Shown one piece after another: positions 1-8,240 of a stretch of DNA of 34,864 nt. Each line of letters begins with the position of its first letter. The stretch's first letter is position 1. Below the pieces are notes generated by a model. The model was not told the DNA's origin. It saw nothing but the letters and a program-made list of their open reading frames with translations, and searched no databases. The translations under genes and the position numbers were made by a program. This DNA is from Leptolyngbya sp. PLA1 (lineage in GTDB: Bacteria; Planctomycetota; Phycisphaerae; Phycisphaerales; UBA1924): the NCBI GenBank assembly GCA_021405315.1, contig QWIH01000039.1, positions 1 to 34,864 on the forward strand, given 5' to 3'.

Positions 1-703
1 ACGCCCGGGTCGCGGGTTCCGCGCCCGGCGTGGCCGGCGTGGGTCCGCGGGCGGCGCTCAACGCCGCCAGCAGCGGCTCGTGCCCTTCCGGCGCTGCCTT
101 CGGATCACTCGACAGCCGCGCCGCGTAGGCCTTCATCCAGTCCATCAGCTTCAGGAGCGGGCCCACGGGCACCGTGTCGCCCGCGTCCAGCCGCTCGTCG
201 ATGAGCGATTCCGCCTCGTGGCACAGGTGCTGTGCCGTGTGCAGCGAGAGCACGCCGCACTCGCCCTTCAGCGTGTGCATCGCGCGACGAATCTCCGCCA
301 GCACCTCCCGGTCGCCGGGGTTCTTCTCGATCGTCAGCAGCAACCCTTCGAGGTCCGAAAGCGTGCCCTCGCAGTTGGCTACCCACGCCGAGATCAGCTC
401 GAGATCCGCCGCCGCATCGGCCCCCGCCGGGCGGGCCGCCTCCGTCTGCATCCGGTCGATCAGGTTCCCGATGTCGCGGAATGCCGCGTCGACATCGGGC
501 AGCTTCCGCAGCACGATGGACTCCGCCAGCTCGGCGATCCGCCGCGCCAACTGGCCAACCTCCACCGACTGGCCCCCGTCGAGGTCCGTCGCCAGCGAGA
601 CCGCCTGCTCCTGCAGCGCTACCAACCCGGCGAGGTCGCCGGAATCCGACAGCGCCGTCATCCGGGCAAGCTGTTCGACCCTCTCGAGTAGGTTCGCAAG
701 CAC
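1..703 (-). CDS. Hpt-domain protein, probable CheA-type chemotaxis histidine kinase (N-terminal part)
   Basis: This gene reads leftwards and is cut by the window edge, so only its first 234 codons are visible. The chosen start is GTG at 703, which has GGAGG five bases upstream; the first ATG (661) would leave no such site. The sequence begins with about 90 helical residues. A histidine phosphotransfer (Hpt) domain follows, with its phospho-accepting histidine at about residue 143 in the motif AMHTLKGECG. In CheA-type kinases this histidine receives phosphate from the kinase core and passes it to CheY. After about residue 200 the sequence becomes Ala/Pro-rich, like a linker. Divergent cheX and cheY genes next door make a chemotaxis role likely. 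The kinase core itself lies outside the window, so a stand-alone Hpt protein cannot be excluded. Confidence 0.75.
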   Translation of the reverse strand, partial: MLANLLERVEQLARMTALSDSGDLAGLVALQEQAVSLATDLDGGQSVEVGQLARRIAELAESIVLRKLPDVDAAFRDIGNLIDRMQTEAARPAGADAAADLELISAWVANCEGTLSDLEGLLLTIEKNPGDREVLAEIRRAMHTLKGECGVLSLHTAQHLCHEAESLIDERLDAGDTVPVGPLLKLMDWMKAYAARLSSDPKAAPEGHEPLLAALSAARGPTPATPGAEPATRA

Positions 704-916
704 ACGTGCCTCCAGTCTGCGGATCTTGCAGTGGGCCGGGCCATCCACGCCCCGCCCGCGCCGGCAATCCGGCGTCCTCCGTCTATCGGAGCCCGCACAC
801 CGCGACTGGTTGCGTGCCGACACTCAATATGCCCCGCGGGCCGTGCCATGCGGTTCAGCACCGCACCGACCCCGCCGATGGTGTGTCGCCTCGCACGCAA
901 CAGGAGTGCATCTGAC

Positions 917-1393
917 ATGGACGCGCGCTACATCAATCCGTTCCTCGAGGCCGTCCGCTCCGTCTTCTCCACCATGGTGCACCTCGACGTCGAACTCGGC
1001 CGCCCGCAGCTCGCCGAGGCCCTCCCCCGCTATGACGTCTCCGGCATCATCGGAATGTCCGGCGATGTCGTCGGCTCGATCGTCCTCAGCTTCCCCACAC
1101 CCGTCGCCGTGCAGGTCATCGGCAGGTTCGCCTCCACCGAGCTCCATCCCTCCAGCCCCGACTTCGCCGACGCCCTCGGCGAACTGGTCAACATGATCTC
1201 CGGCGCCGCCAAGGCCAAGTTCGAGGGCAAGAACGTCAGCATCTCCACCCCCTCCGTCGTCATCGGAGCAGGCCACACCGTGGCCAGGCCCGCACGCACC
1301 GCCTGCATCTCGCTCCCGTGCCGCGTCTTCTGCGGCGACTTCAGCATCGATATCGCCATCCGCGAGCAGCCATCGTCCGCCGTCGCCGCCTGA
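917..1393 (+). CDS. cheX: CheX-like chemotaxis phosphatase
   Basis: A 158-residue protein of the CheC/CheX/FliY phosphatase family, which removes phosphate from CheY-P. The family motif D-x3-E-x2-N is visible at residues 85-92 (DALGELVN), giving the catalytic pair E89 and N92. A proline about 20 residues later (STP) fits the family pattern. There is one such motif, as in CheX; CheC usually has two. The start at 917 has AGGAG ten bases upstream; frames reaching further upstream lack coding character. It is followed by cheY only 26 bp downstream, so the two are probably co-transcribed, with the phosphatase next to its substrate. Family membership is well supported; the phosphatase activity is inferred from the motif. 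Confidence 0.85.
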   Translation: MDARYINPFLEAVRSVFSTMVHLDVELGRPQLAEALPRYDVSGIIGMSGDVVGSIVLSFPTPVAVQVIGRFASTELHPSSPDFADALGELVNMISGAAKAKFEGKNVSISTPSVVIGAGHTVARPARTACISLPCRVFCGDFSIDIAIREQPSSAVAA

Positions 1394-1419
1394 CTTCTCT
1401 CACCCCAACGGAGCGCCCC

Positions 1420-1794
1420 ATGCGAGTGTTCATCGTCGACGACTCCCGGACCATGCGGAACATCCAGAAGGCCACCCTGGCCACCCTCGGCCACACCGAT
1501 GTCGAAGAAGCCGGCGACGGGCAGGACGCCCTGAGCAAGGTGGACGCCTTCGGCCCCGACCTCATCCTCCTCGACTGGAACATGCCCGTCATGGACGGCA
1601 TCACCTTCGTTCGCCAGTACCGCGCCAAGGGTCGAACCACCCCCATCATCATGGTCACCACCGAGGCGGAAAAATCCCGCGTCGTCGAGGCCATCAAGGC
1701 CGGTGTCAACAACTACGTCGTCAAGCCCTTCACCCCCGAATCGCTCTGCCAGAAAGTCTCGGAGACGCTCGCCCGCGCGGGCAAGGCCGCGTGA
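1420..1794 (+). CDS. cheY: CheY-type single-domain response regulator
   Basis: A 124-residue receiver domain with no output domain. The acidic pocket is D7 and D8, the phospho-acceptor is D52 in LLDWNMPVMDG, the conserved Thr is at about position 80 (VTT), and the conserved Lys is K102 in VKPF. An aromatic residue (Y99) sits near the switch position. This is the standard CheY layout: phosphorylation by CheA changes its affinity for the flagellar switch. Neighbours are cheX upstream and a FapA-like gene downstream, which supports a motility or chemotaxis role. A stop-start GTGA overlap at 1791 offers an alternative coupled start for the next gene. Confidence 0.92.
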   Translation: MRVFIVDDSRTMRNIQKATLATLGHTDVEEAGDGQDALSKVDAFGPDLILLDWNMPVMDGITFVRQYRAKGRTTPIIMVTTEAEKSRVVEAIKAGVNNYVVKPFTPESLCQKVSETLARAGKAA

Positions 1795-1838
1795 CCCGGC
1801 CTCGGGGCGCACGCACGTTGGAGTCCGGAGCACTCCCC

Positions 1839-3314
1839 ATGGCACCCCCCAAGGAACTCTCCGTCACCGTGATCGACCAGGGCCGCACCGCCAGGCTCTT
1901 CGTCCCTGCCGACTGCGACAGGGCCTCTCTTTCTCCCACGCTCATCGCCGCTCTTGCTCAGCAAGCGCGCGTCCGCATCACCCCCCAGGTGCAGGAAGAG
2001 ATCGACAGGGCCTGCGCCCACATCGCACGTCATGACGGCGAACTCACGCTCGATCTGGCGCACGCCACCCTCCCGGTCCCGGGAGCTCCGGGCGCCTGGG
2101 TGTGGCAACCCGGGTTCGACCCACAACTCTCCACCCACTCCGAGTCTTCAGCCGGAACCACCGACCACCACGCCTCTCACGTCAGGTCCGTCGCCAACGG
2201 GGCCTACGTCGCCACCCTCACTCAGCCGACCGAAGGCACCGACGGCGTCTCCGTCACCGGCGAGGCCCTCCCCGCCCCACGCGGGCGGCCTGCAAACCTC
2301 CGTGTCGGAAAGGGCCTCGAACTGCTCCCCGACGGACGTGTGATCGCTTCCACCGGCGGCGTCCTCGCCATCTCCAGCGGGATCGTCTCCGTCGCCCAGG
2401 TGCTCAGCCTCCCGGGCTGTGTCGACTTCTCCACCGGTAACGTTGACTTCCTCGGCGATGTCGAAGTCGCCGACGCAGTCCGTGACGGCTTCAAGATCCG
2501 CGCCACCGGAAACGTGACCATCCACGGTGACGTCGAGGGCGCCGAGATCGCCTGCGCCGGAGGCCTCACCTGCAGACGCGGCATCGCGTCCTCCCGCCGA
2601 GCTCGCGTCGTCGTTGGTGGTGCCACCTCCATCGCCTTCGCCCGCAACGTCTCCGCCATCCTGCGAGGCGACTTCAGCTTCAAAGGTGAACTGGAGCACT
2701 GCGATATCACCGTCGGCGGACGCTGCTCCGGCGAGGCCGGCCGCGTCATCGGTGGCATCCTCCTCCTCACCGGACCGGCGGCCATCGGCACGCTCGGGTC
2801 CCCCGATTGGACCCCCACCCTCGTCTGCGTCGGGGAACTCCCCCTGATCGCCATGGATCTCCGCAGGCTCAACGCCGAGCTGGCCCGCCTCCAGAAGGCG
2901 ATCGCAGGCAAGGAGGAAGAGTCGCGCCTGCTCACGCTCGGCGGCCTGTCAAAGGGCGCGAGTGCCCGCGAACGTCTCACCGAACTCGAGTATGAGCGCA
3001 GCGAACTTCAGAAGGAAGCCGCCGCGATCTCCCTCCAGGTCTCAACCCTCCGCGAGGCGGAGTCCGCCTCGCGAGGCGCGGAACTCGTCGTCGAACGCAT
3101 CGCCCACCCAAAGGTCCGCCTCCAGCACGGCCAGCACGCCTTCGAGCTCACCCGGGACCTGCGCGGCCCGCTCCGCTTCAGCGTGGACGAACACCGAACC
3201 ATCCTCGTGCGCATCTCCACGCAGCTCGCCCGCCCCCTCTCCGAGTTCGCCCAGCGCGTCCACCCCACACCGCTCGGCGACAACAGGCAAGAGCCCGCAC
3301 GCCGCGCCGCGTGA
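1839..3314 (+). CDS. FapA/DUF342-family protein with beta-helix core
   Basis: A 491-residue protein of the FapA (DUF342) family. The N-terminal 120 residues are variable. The family-type stretch GTDGVSVTGE lies at 133-142. A long run of short beta repeats rich in G-N/D-V-x-I-x-G (for example GNVTIHGDVEG near 224-234) spans about 160-330 and is typical of the polymer-forming right-handed beta-helix. A charged helical segment at about 335-415 is probably a coiled coil. In Vibrio a FapA protein affects flagellar assembly; the molecular function in this lineage is unknown. The start at 1839 was preferred because the protein begins cleanly there. A GTG at 1791 overlapping the cheY stop would add 16 residues and cannot be ruled out. 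Confidence 0.8.
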   Translation: MAPPKELSVTVIDQGRTARLFVPADCDRASLSPTLIAALAQQARVRITPQVQEEIDRACAHIARHDGELTLDLAHATLPVPGAPGAWVWQPGFDPQLSTHSESSAGTTDHHASHVRSVANGAYVATLTQPTEGTDGVSVTGEALPAPRGRPANLRVGKGLELLPDGRVIASTGGVLAISSGIVSVAQVLSLPGCVDFSTGNVDFLGDVEVADAVRDGFKIRATGNVTIHGDVEGAEIACAGGLTCRRGIASSRRARVVVGGATSIAFARNVSAILRGDFSFKGELEHCDITVGGRCSGEAGRVIGGILLLTGPAAIGTLGSPDWTPTLVCVGELPLIAMDLRRLNAELARLQKAIAGKEEESRLLTLGGLSKGASARERLTELEYERSELQKEAAAISLQVSTLREAESASRGAELVVERIAHPKVRLQHGQHAFELTRDLRGPLRFSVDEHRTILVRISTQLARPLSEFAQRVHPTPLGDNRQEPARRAA

Positions 3315-3345
3315 TCCGCTCACCCCTTGCCCCCGACAGCAGCAC

Positions 3346-3367
3346 AGCCCTTGCATTCGCAAGGGCT
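3346..3367. terminator. Intergenic hairpin between fapA-like gene and tRNA-Ser
   Basis: A perfect 9-bp inverted repeat (AGCCCTTGC / GCAAGGGCT) with a 4-base loop. It lies 31 bp after the fapA-like stop and 8 bp from the 3' end of the convergent tRNA gene. There is no clear T tract on either side, so its role as a bidirectional transcription end or RNA-stability hairpin is inferred from position. Confidence 0.5.
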
Positions 3368-3375
3368 GCTTGAAG

Positions 3376-3464
3376 CGGAGAGGGGGGGATTCGAACCCCC
3401 GAGAACGCTTACGCGCTCTGCCGGTTTTCGAAACCGGTCCGTTCAACCACTCTGGCACCTCTCC
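3376..3464 (-). tRNA. tRNA-Ser, anticodon CGA
   Basis: On the minus strand the 5' GGAGAGG pairs perfectly with the 3' CCTCTCC as a 7-bp acceptor stem. The anticodon stem CCGGT/ACCGG closes the loop TTCGAAA, giving anticodon CGA, which reads UCG. The long variable arm expected of a class II serine tRNA is present. The T arm is GGGGG-TTCGAAT-CCCCC. The discriminator base is G, as is usual for serine. CCA is not encoded and must be added after transcription. The length with discriminator is 89 nt. Confidence 0.97.
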
Positions 3465-3475
3465 GTGCAGGGCCA

Positions 3476-3504
3476 ATCGTTGTGACCCCCATCCCCCCGG
3501 TCAA
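3476..3504 (-). promoter_or_regulatory. Candidate sigma-70-type promoter for tRNA-Ser
   Basis: On the minus strand, TTGACC (3504-3499, five of six consensus bases) is followed after exactly 17 bp by AACGAT (3481-3476, three of six). The tRNA begins 11 bp further on. The spacing and position are right; the -10 box is weak. Confidence 0.45.
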
Positions 3505-3533
3505 CCCTCGTTAGGCCACGACATTTGCACGCC

Positions 3534-5180
3534 TCACGGGGCCGTAGGTGCCGCGTACCACAGCGGCGCGTTCGGGCCCAGCGGCACGCCCAGGTACACA
3601 TACGCCAGCAGGAACAGCGTCCACGCGATCCAGAACGCCACCGAGTAGGGCAGCATCATCGCCACGATGTTCCCGATCCCCAACTGCGGGCGATACTTCT
3701 GACCAGCCGCCAGGATCAGGATCACGTACGTGTTCAGCGGCGTCACGATGTTCGTGACCGAGTCCCCCACGCGGTACGCTGCCTGCGTCAACTCCGGGGC
3801 CACGCCGGTCATCATCATCATGGGCACGAGGATCAGCGACAGCGCCGTCCACTTGGCGCTCATCGACGCTACCAGCAGGTTCACAACCATCACCAACAGA
3901 ATGACCGAAGCCAGCATGACCGGCACGGGCAGGTCGGCGCCCGCCAGCAGCTTGCCGCCGCTCTGAGCAATCATCGTGTCGAGCCTCGTGTACTTCAGGC
4001 ACTCGATGAACTGCGCCGCGAAGAACGCGACCGCGATCACCGGCGCCATCGTCCGCATCGAGTGCACCAGCGCGTCGCTCACGTCCTTGGTGCTCCGGAC
4101 CGCCCCCGACGCCAGGCCATACGCGAGCCCGGGCAGCAGAAACCCGACGAAGATCAGCGGTACAACGCCCTGTGACCACCTCGGGGGCAGCGCCGCCGCC
4201 GACGGAGGCCCGGACACCGGGATCGGCCCGAACGCCGGAGCCGCCGCGGGCATCGTCCCGTGCAGCGGGGCCCCGGGCTCGAAGATCAGCCCGACGACCA
4301 GCACCACCGCCGCCGCCGCTCCTACGAGCGCCCACCTCAGCCCGCGACGCTCCTCCCGCGTGAGGTGCGCCAGTTCCCCGCCGCGACCACCGCCGTCCGC
4401 GCTCGCCGCCAGCCGGGGCTCGGTCACCTTCGCCGTCACCAGCCAGCCCACGGGGACGAGCACCAGGATCGACGCCGCGAGAAAGTACCAGTTGCACGTC
4501 GGAAGCACCGAATACGCCGGGTCAAGCACGCGCGCGCCCTGCTCCGTCAGCGGCGCGATCAGAGTGTCCGTCGAGGCGATCAGGAAGTTCGCGGAAAAGC
4601 CCCCCGCAACTCCCGCGAACGCCGTTGCGATCCCGGCGAGGGCGGGCCGGCCCGCCGCTGCGTACAGGCCCCCGGCCAGCGCCGGGAGCACGATGTACCC
4701 CGCGTCGCTCGCGATGTTCGAGCAAATGCCAAGCAGCAGAACCGTCGGCGTGAGCAGAAACGAGGGCGTGATGCCCGCCAGTTGCCTCATCGCCGCGCCG
4801 AACAGCCCGACCTTCTCCGCCAGCCCGATGCCGAACATGCTCACCAGCACCACCCCCAGCGGCGCGAAGTTGATGAAGTTTCGGACCATGTTCGCCGTCA
4901 GCCAGTACGCACCGTCCGCGGTCATGAGACTCCGGGCCCGGATTGGATCGCCGTAAGGCACGAGCTCGACCCGGGGCTTCCCACCCCCGGAGACCTCCCC
5001 GGCAGCCGCCACAGGCCTCACCGGCTGCACGCTCCACCCCAGCCCGGAGCCCGCCGCAGACAGGACCACAACCAGCACCGTGGCGCCCAGAAACAGAAAC
5101 AAAGGGTCCGGCAGCTTGTTCCCAAGCCACTCGATCACACCCAGCCCGCGGCTGATCAACGATTCACCGTTGCTCGACAT
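3534..5180 (-). CDS. AbgT-family transporter
   Basis: A 548-residue integral membrane protein of the AbgT family. The best-known member imports p-aminobenzoyl-glutamate, and other members export sulfonamide-type antimetabolites. Hydrophobic segments run through the whole length. Family-like stretches include the start FLGATVLVVVLSAAGSGLGW, a conserved region around NFINFAPLGVVLVSMFG, SNIASDAGYIVLPAL in the middle, and NIVTPLNTYVILI near the C-terminus. The start at 5180 gives the usual AbgT N-terminus. A GTG at 5252 would extend the protein into coaC with no family-like sequence. It lies 31 bp after coaC on the same strand. The actual substrate cannot be read from sequence; a link to folate metabolism is possible but unproven. 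Confidence 0.88.
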   Translation of the reverse strand: MSSNGESLISRGLGVIEWLGNKLPDPLFLFLGATVLVVVLSAAGSGLGWSVQPVRPVAAAGEVSGGGKPRVELVPYGDPIRARSLMTADGAYWLTANMVRNFINFAPLGVVLVSMFGIGLAEKVGLFGAAMRQLAGITPSFLLTPTVLLLGICSNIASDAGYIVLPALAGGLYAAAGRPALAGIATAFAGVAGGFSANFLIASTDTLIAPLTEQGARVLDPAYSVLPTCNWYFLAASILVLVPVGWLVTAKVTEPRLAASADGGGRGGELAHLTREERRGLRWALVGAAAAVVLVVGLIFEPGAPLHGTMPAAAPAFGPIPVSGPPSAAALPPRWSQGVVPLIFVGFLLPGLAYGLASGAVRSTKDVSDALVHSMRTMAPVIAVAFFAAQFIECLKYTRLDTMIAQSGGKLLAGADLPVPVMLASVILLVMVVNLLVASMSAKWTALSLILVPMMMMTGVAPELTQAAYRVGDSVTNIVTPLNTYVILILAAGQKYRPQLGIGNIVAMMLPYSVAFWIAWTLFLLAYVYLGVPLGPNAPLWYAAPTAP

Positions 5181-5211
5181 CGCGGCGAGTGTACCCAACT
5201 CCGCGCGATCG

Positions 5212-5832
5212 TCACCCGCCAGTTCGCGCCACCGCGCGGGCCACGGCCTCAAAGATCTCCTCGGGCTCCGCCATCCGCCCCGTCCCTACCGCCCGGCACG
5301 CCTGCCACCCCTCCGCCGGGCCCACCATCTCATACCCGTCCGCGCGGAGCGTCGCCAGGTTCCGCTGTGTGCTGGGCTGCGACCACATCACCGCGTTCAT
5401 CGACGGCGCCAGCAGCACCGGGCACCGCGCGCGGTCGATCGCGCTCAGGATCAGTGTCACCGCGTCGTCCGCCCGCCCCGTGGCCAGCCGCGCCATGCAG
5501 TCCATCGTGCAGGGTGCCACCACCGCCACCCGCGCAGACGCCGCCAGCGAGACGTGCTGCGGATCCTTCGACTCGATGTGCTCCCACACGCTCGTGTACA
5601 CCGGTTGACCCGAGAGCGCCTGGAACGTCAGCGGCGTCACGAAGTGCGTCGCCCCCTCCGTCATCACAACCGTCACCCTCGCCCCCGCCTGGGCCAGACG
5701 GCTCACCAGCGCCGCCGACTTATACGCCGCAATGCCCCCCGTCACGCCTACCAGCACGCGCGCGCCGTCCAGCGAGCCACGCGCGTCCTCGCCGGGACGC
5801 AGTGGGGGGGGGCTCGTGCCGCCGCTCGTCAT
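5212..5832 (-). CDS. coaC: Phosphopantothenoylcysteine decarboxylase, stand-alone CoaC flavoprotein
   Basis: A 206-residue HFCD-family flavoprotein that decarboxylates 4'-phospho-N-pantothenoylcysteine to 4'-phosphopantetheine in coenzyme A synthesis. Diagnostic features are the FMN-binding start [15 protein letters not shown] (26-40), the proposed active-site histidine H93 (PQHVSL), the hallmark PxMNxxMW motif at 143-150 (PSMNAVMW), and the conserved cysteine C179 followed by GTGRM. The protein stops where the CoaB (ligase) half of a bifunctional CoaBC/Dfp would begin, so CoaB must be encoded elsewhere. It follows rpoZ by 9 bp. The rpoZ-coaBC pairing is common in bacteria, which supports the call. 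The first 20 residues are low-complexity and the true start may be slightly internal. Confidence 0.88.
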   Translation of the reverse strand: MTSGGTSPPPLRPGEDARGSLDGARVLVGVTGGIAAYKSAALVSRLAQAGARVTVVMTEGATHFVTPLTFQALSGQPVYTSVWEHIESKDPQHVSLAASARVAVVAPCTMDCMARLATGRADDAVTLILSAIDRARCPVLLAPSMNAVMWSQPSTQRNLATLRADGYEMVGPAEGWQACRAVGTGRMAEPEEIFEAVARAVARTGG

Positions 5833-5841
5833 CGCTCAGGC

Positions 5842-6081
5842 TCAGTCGTCGTTCGACCGCGCCGCCATCACGGGCCCGGTCGCGTTGGGGTCGTACTCGA
5901 GGGTGATGCGATCCTGCATGATCTCCTCGATCGCGATCTCCAGATCGGAGCGACCGTCACGGTCCACCAGCGGGCGGGCGCCCTCCATGAGCTGGACCAG
6001 CCGGCGCTGGATCAGCGCACACAGCTTGAACCGCCCACCGACCTTCGCCGCGATATCGTCGTTCTTCAGTGCCTCGATCAT
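5842..6081 (-). CDS. rpoZ: RNA polymerase omega subunit
   Basis: A 79-residue protein that resembles the small omega subunit, which helps the beta' subunit fold and assemble into RNA polymerase. Typical omega features are an N-terminal segment leading into [25 protein letters not shown] (the conserved R-F-x-L...RR..L..GA.P pattern) and an acidic helix DLEIAIEEI. The start at 6081 is the first ATG giving a normal-length omega, with GGGAG eleven bases upstream; longer in-frame starts add non-homologous sequence. It is the first gene of the rpoZ-coaC-abgT run and is divergent from the DUF3553 gene, so its promoter must lie in 6082-6353. Confidence 0.85.
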   Translation of the reverse strand: MIEALKNDDIAAKVGGRFKLCALIQRRLVQLMEGARPLVDRDGRSDLEIAIEEIMQDRITLEYDPNATGPVMAARSNDD

Positions 6082-6353
6082 GCCGCGTGTCACTCCCTGT
6101 CGCGCCCGGCCACCCCACACCGCCCCCGGACCCCCTCCAAGGTAGGATGGGCCCCGTCGGCGTTGCAGGCTCTGGGCGCAGACTGCCGAAGATGCTATGC
6201 TTACGTCGGCCGCCGGGCAATCAGGCGGCCTTCTGCCAACCTTTCCCGCCATCAGGCCCCGGGGACTCCCGCGGCCCGCTGTGCCTGAATCTTGCTGGCT
6301 CTATCCGGGTACGCCTCGTTCTCGCGGGGCGGATCCCCCTGGGTTCTTTCGCC

Positions 6354-7010
6354 ATGACACGCCGAGATTGGTCCAAGGGCGACTCCGTGCTGCATTCACT
6401 GCGCCCCGAATGGGGTGCGGGAGAAGTGCTCGTCGCCGAGTCCACCGTCCACGAGGGACGCCCCTGCCAAAAGCTCACCATCCGGTTCTCTCGGGCTGGC
6501 ACCAAGACCATCTCGACAGGCTTTGTCGAACTCCGACCCGCCTCCGACGGCCCCCGCCTTCTCGAACCCGCTGACGTGATCGCCCCGCCCACTCCCGCGG
6601 CTGGCCAGCCACCACAGACCGCCCCCCCGGAGATTGACCCCCTCGTTCTCCGCGACCAGCAGCGGGCCGTCGAGGACGCTCTCACGACCCTTCCAGACCG
6701 CGCCACCGATCCCTTCTCGTCTCTGAAGTCCAGGCTCGCCGCCACGCTCGAGCTCTACCGCTACTCCGCCACCGGTGCGTCCCTCCTCGACTGGGCCGCC
6801 GTCCAGACCGGCCTCAAGGACCCTCTCTCTCGCTTCAACCGGCACGAACTCGAGCAGTGGTTCGGACGGTTCCAGATGGAGCTCGACGGACACCTCCGAA
6901 AGCTCCTCCGCGAGGCCAGACGCCAGGAGCCGGCCATGGTCGACGAACTGCTCGCGCAGGCCTCACCACCCGCAAAGTCCGCGGCAAGGCGAGCCGACCA
7001 GTTCCGCTGA
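6354..7010 (+). CDS. DUF3553-domain protein
   Basis: A 218-residue protein whose first 60 residues match the DUF3553 pattern: W-x2-GD-x-V-x-H at the start, then RPEWGAGEV, then QKLTIRFSRAGTKTIST. This small beta domain resembles the RNA-polymerase-binding or Tudor-like folds of CarD/UvrD C-terminal regions, and its function is not established. Residues 75-100 are a Pro-rich linker. Residues about 100-205 are helical and unrecognised. The start is ATG 6354, where the domain begins immediately; the open frame runs back to 6069 but that stretch has no coding character. A strong intrinsic terminator follows at 7119. Confidence 0.75.
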   Translation: MTRRDWSKGDSVLHSLRPEWGAGEVLVAESTVHEGRPCQKLTIRFSRAGTKTISTGFVELRPASDGPRLLEPADVIAPPTPAAGQPPQTAPPEIDPLVLRDQQRAVEDALTTLPDRATDPFSSLKSRLAATLELYRYSATGASLLDWAAVQTGLKDPLSRFNRHELEQWFGRFQMELDGHLRKLLREARRQEPAMVDELLAQASPPAKSAARRADQFR

Positions 7011-7118
7011 GCCCGTCCGGACGCGTTGACGCCACGCCACATCCCGCACAGCCGCGCCGCCACCATCGGCCCCGTTCGCCCCCTCGGCGCGAGGAAGTGG
7101 TGCAATGGGCCGCCCGGG

Positions 7119-7140
7119 CCGGCGCCGTCGCCGGTTTTTT
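7119..7140 (+). terminator. Rho-independent terminator after the DUF3553 gene
   Basis: A 6-bp GC stem (CCGGCG / CGCCGG) with loop CCGT is followed directly by six T residues. This is a textbook intrinsic terminator, 108 bp after the stop codon at 7010. Confidence 0.8.
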
Positions 7141-7262
7141 CGGACCTCCGAATTCCCTGCGAAACCGCTGGCCCGGACGCGCCCGTGGTGTACCTGTTTC
7201 CTTCGCGTCGCACGCCGGATGCGTGTGCCTGAACACGCCATACAGGAACGGGAGCCAGAGAC

Positions 7263-7556
7263 ATGAACGAGCAAGACTTCCAGCAGCGCCTCGGCGATCT
7301 TCTCAAGCAGATCGACAGCCTCCCCGAGGGCCAGCGCGGCCCCCTGCACGATCTCGCCAAGGAAACCAAGGACCGCCACGACCGCATGAAGAAGACCGTG
7401 GCCGACCTCCAGGAGTCCCTCGACTACCTCCGGCTCAGCGTCAAGTACCTCGTCTTCGATCTCGAGGCCACCCGCCGCGAAAACGAGTATCTCCGCAGGC
7501 TCATCGAGGCCCAGAATCGCCGCGACGGTGGCGACGCGAGTGAAGGCAGCGACTGA
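7263..7556 (+). CDS. Small coiled-coil protein, unknown function
   Basis: A 97-residue, highly charged, almost entirely helical protein with heptad-like spacing. Residues 10-60 are acidic/basic helix, then comes a recognisable core (LDYLRLSVKYLVFDLEATRREN) and a short acidic tail. I know similar short proteins as conserved hypothetical genes in planctomycetes, sometimes labelled transcriptional regulators without evidence. There is no DNA-binding motif that I can identify. GGGAG lies nine bases upstream of the ATG. It is monocistronic, between two terminator-like hairpins. Confidence 0.8.
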   Translation: MNEQDFQQRLGDLLKQIDSLPEGQRGPLHDLAKETKDRHDRMKKTVADLQESLDYLRLSVKYLVFDLEATRRENEYLRRLIEAQNRRDGGDASEGSD

Positions 7557-7616
7557 CCGCGCCCCCCGAGCCCCGCCCGCCCCTGAGGGGCTTCCCCCAC
7601 CCAAACCCCCCTTGCC

Positions 7617-7652
7617 GGGCCCTCTCGGTCGACAGGTCGTCAGGGCCCTTTT
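7617..7652 (+). terminator. Rho-independent terminator after the 97-residue protein gene
   Basis: GGGCCCT (7617-7623) pairs with AGGGCCC (7642-7648) and is followed by TTTT. The 18-base loop is long, but the location between convergent genes fits a terminator. Confidence 0.6.
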
Positions 7653-7670
7653 CCATGACCGCGCTCGTCC

Positions 7671-8240
7671 TCAGACGGTCATGATCTCCTTGCACTTCTC
7701 CTCGACGCGCTTGTCCACGTCCTCCTCGAACTTCTTGAGCAGAGACTGGATCTCCTCCTTGAGCGTCTCGATCTCGTCCTCCGGAAAGTGCTTGGCCGTG
7801 CTGTTCTTCAGGCCGTCGGCGTGCTTGTTCGCGTCCCGACGCGCGTTCCGGATCGACACCTTCACTTCTTCGCCCATCTTCCGGATGCGGGCCGCCTCCT
7901 TCTCGCGACGCTCCTTCGTCATCGCCGGCAGTTGGATGCGGATCTGCTTCCCCTCCACCGTCGGGTTCACGCCCAGGCCCGACTTCTCGATCCCCGACTT
8001 GATCGCCGATACCAGCGACTGGTCGAAGGGCTTGATGAGCAGTTGCGTCGGTTCCGGAACCATGATCGCCGCCAGGCTCTTGATGTCCGTCGTCGATCCG
8101 TACGCCTCCACCTTGATGAACTCCACCAGCCCGGGCGACGCCCGCCCCGTGCGCACCCCGCGCAACTCGCTCTTCAGGTGCTCCAGCGACTTCTGCATGT
8201 GCTCTTCGGTTTCGAGCAGGATCGTGTCAGGGTCCGACAT
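7671..8240 (-). CDS. frr: Ribosome recycling factor
   Basis: A 189-residue protein matching ribosome recycling factor over its full length. With EF-G, this factor splits the post-termination ribosome. Visible family features are the N-terminal helix with LKSELRGVRTGRASPGLVE, the beta domain region around MVPEPTQLLIKPFD, and the conserved LPAMTKERREK followed by two long charged helices. The start at 8240 gives a standard N-terminus (MSDPDTILLETEEHM); an upstream in-frame start at 8363 only adds non-homologous residues. pyrH lies 200 bp upstream on the same strand, the classic pyrH-frr order. Confidence 0.95.
   Translation of the reverse strand: MSDPDTILLETEEHMQKSLEHLKSELRGVRTGRASPGLVEFIKVEAYGSTTDIKSLAAIMVPEPTQLLIKPFDQSLVSAIKSGIEKSGLGVNPTVEGKQIRIQLPAMTKERREKEAARIRKMGEEVKVSIRNARRDANKHADGLKNSTAKHFPEDEIETLKEEIQSLLKKFEEDVDKRVEEKCKEIMTV

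Noticed and set aside
874..881. A sigma-28 flagellar promoter upstream of cheX, from GCCGATGG.
   Set aside because: The -10-like octamer has two mismatches and there is no TAAA-type -35 box at the right distance.
5180..5252. A longer AbgT-family protein starting at GTG 5252.
   Set aside because: It would overlap coaC by 41 bp and add residues unlike the family N-terminus.
4260..5906. A plus-strand open frame of 548 codons antisense to the AbgT and coaC genes.
   Set aside because: It is Arg/Pro/His-rich nonsense typical of the opposite strand of GC-rich genes, and both genes on the minus strand have clear families.
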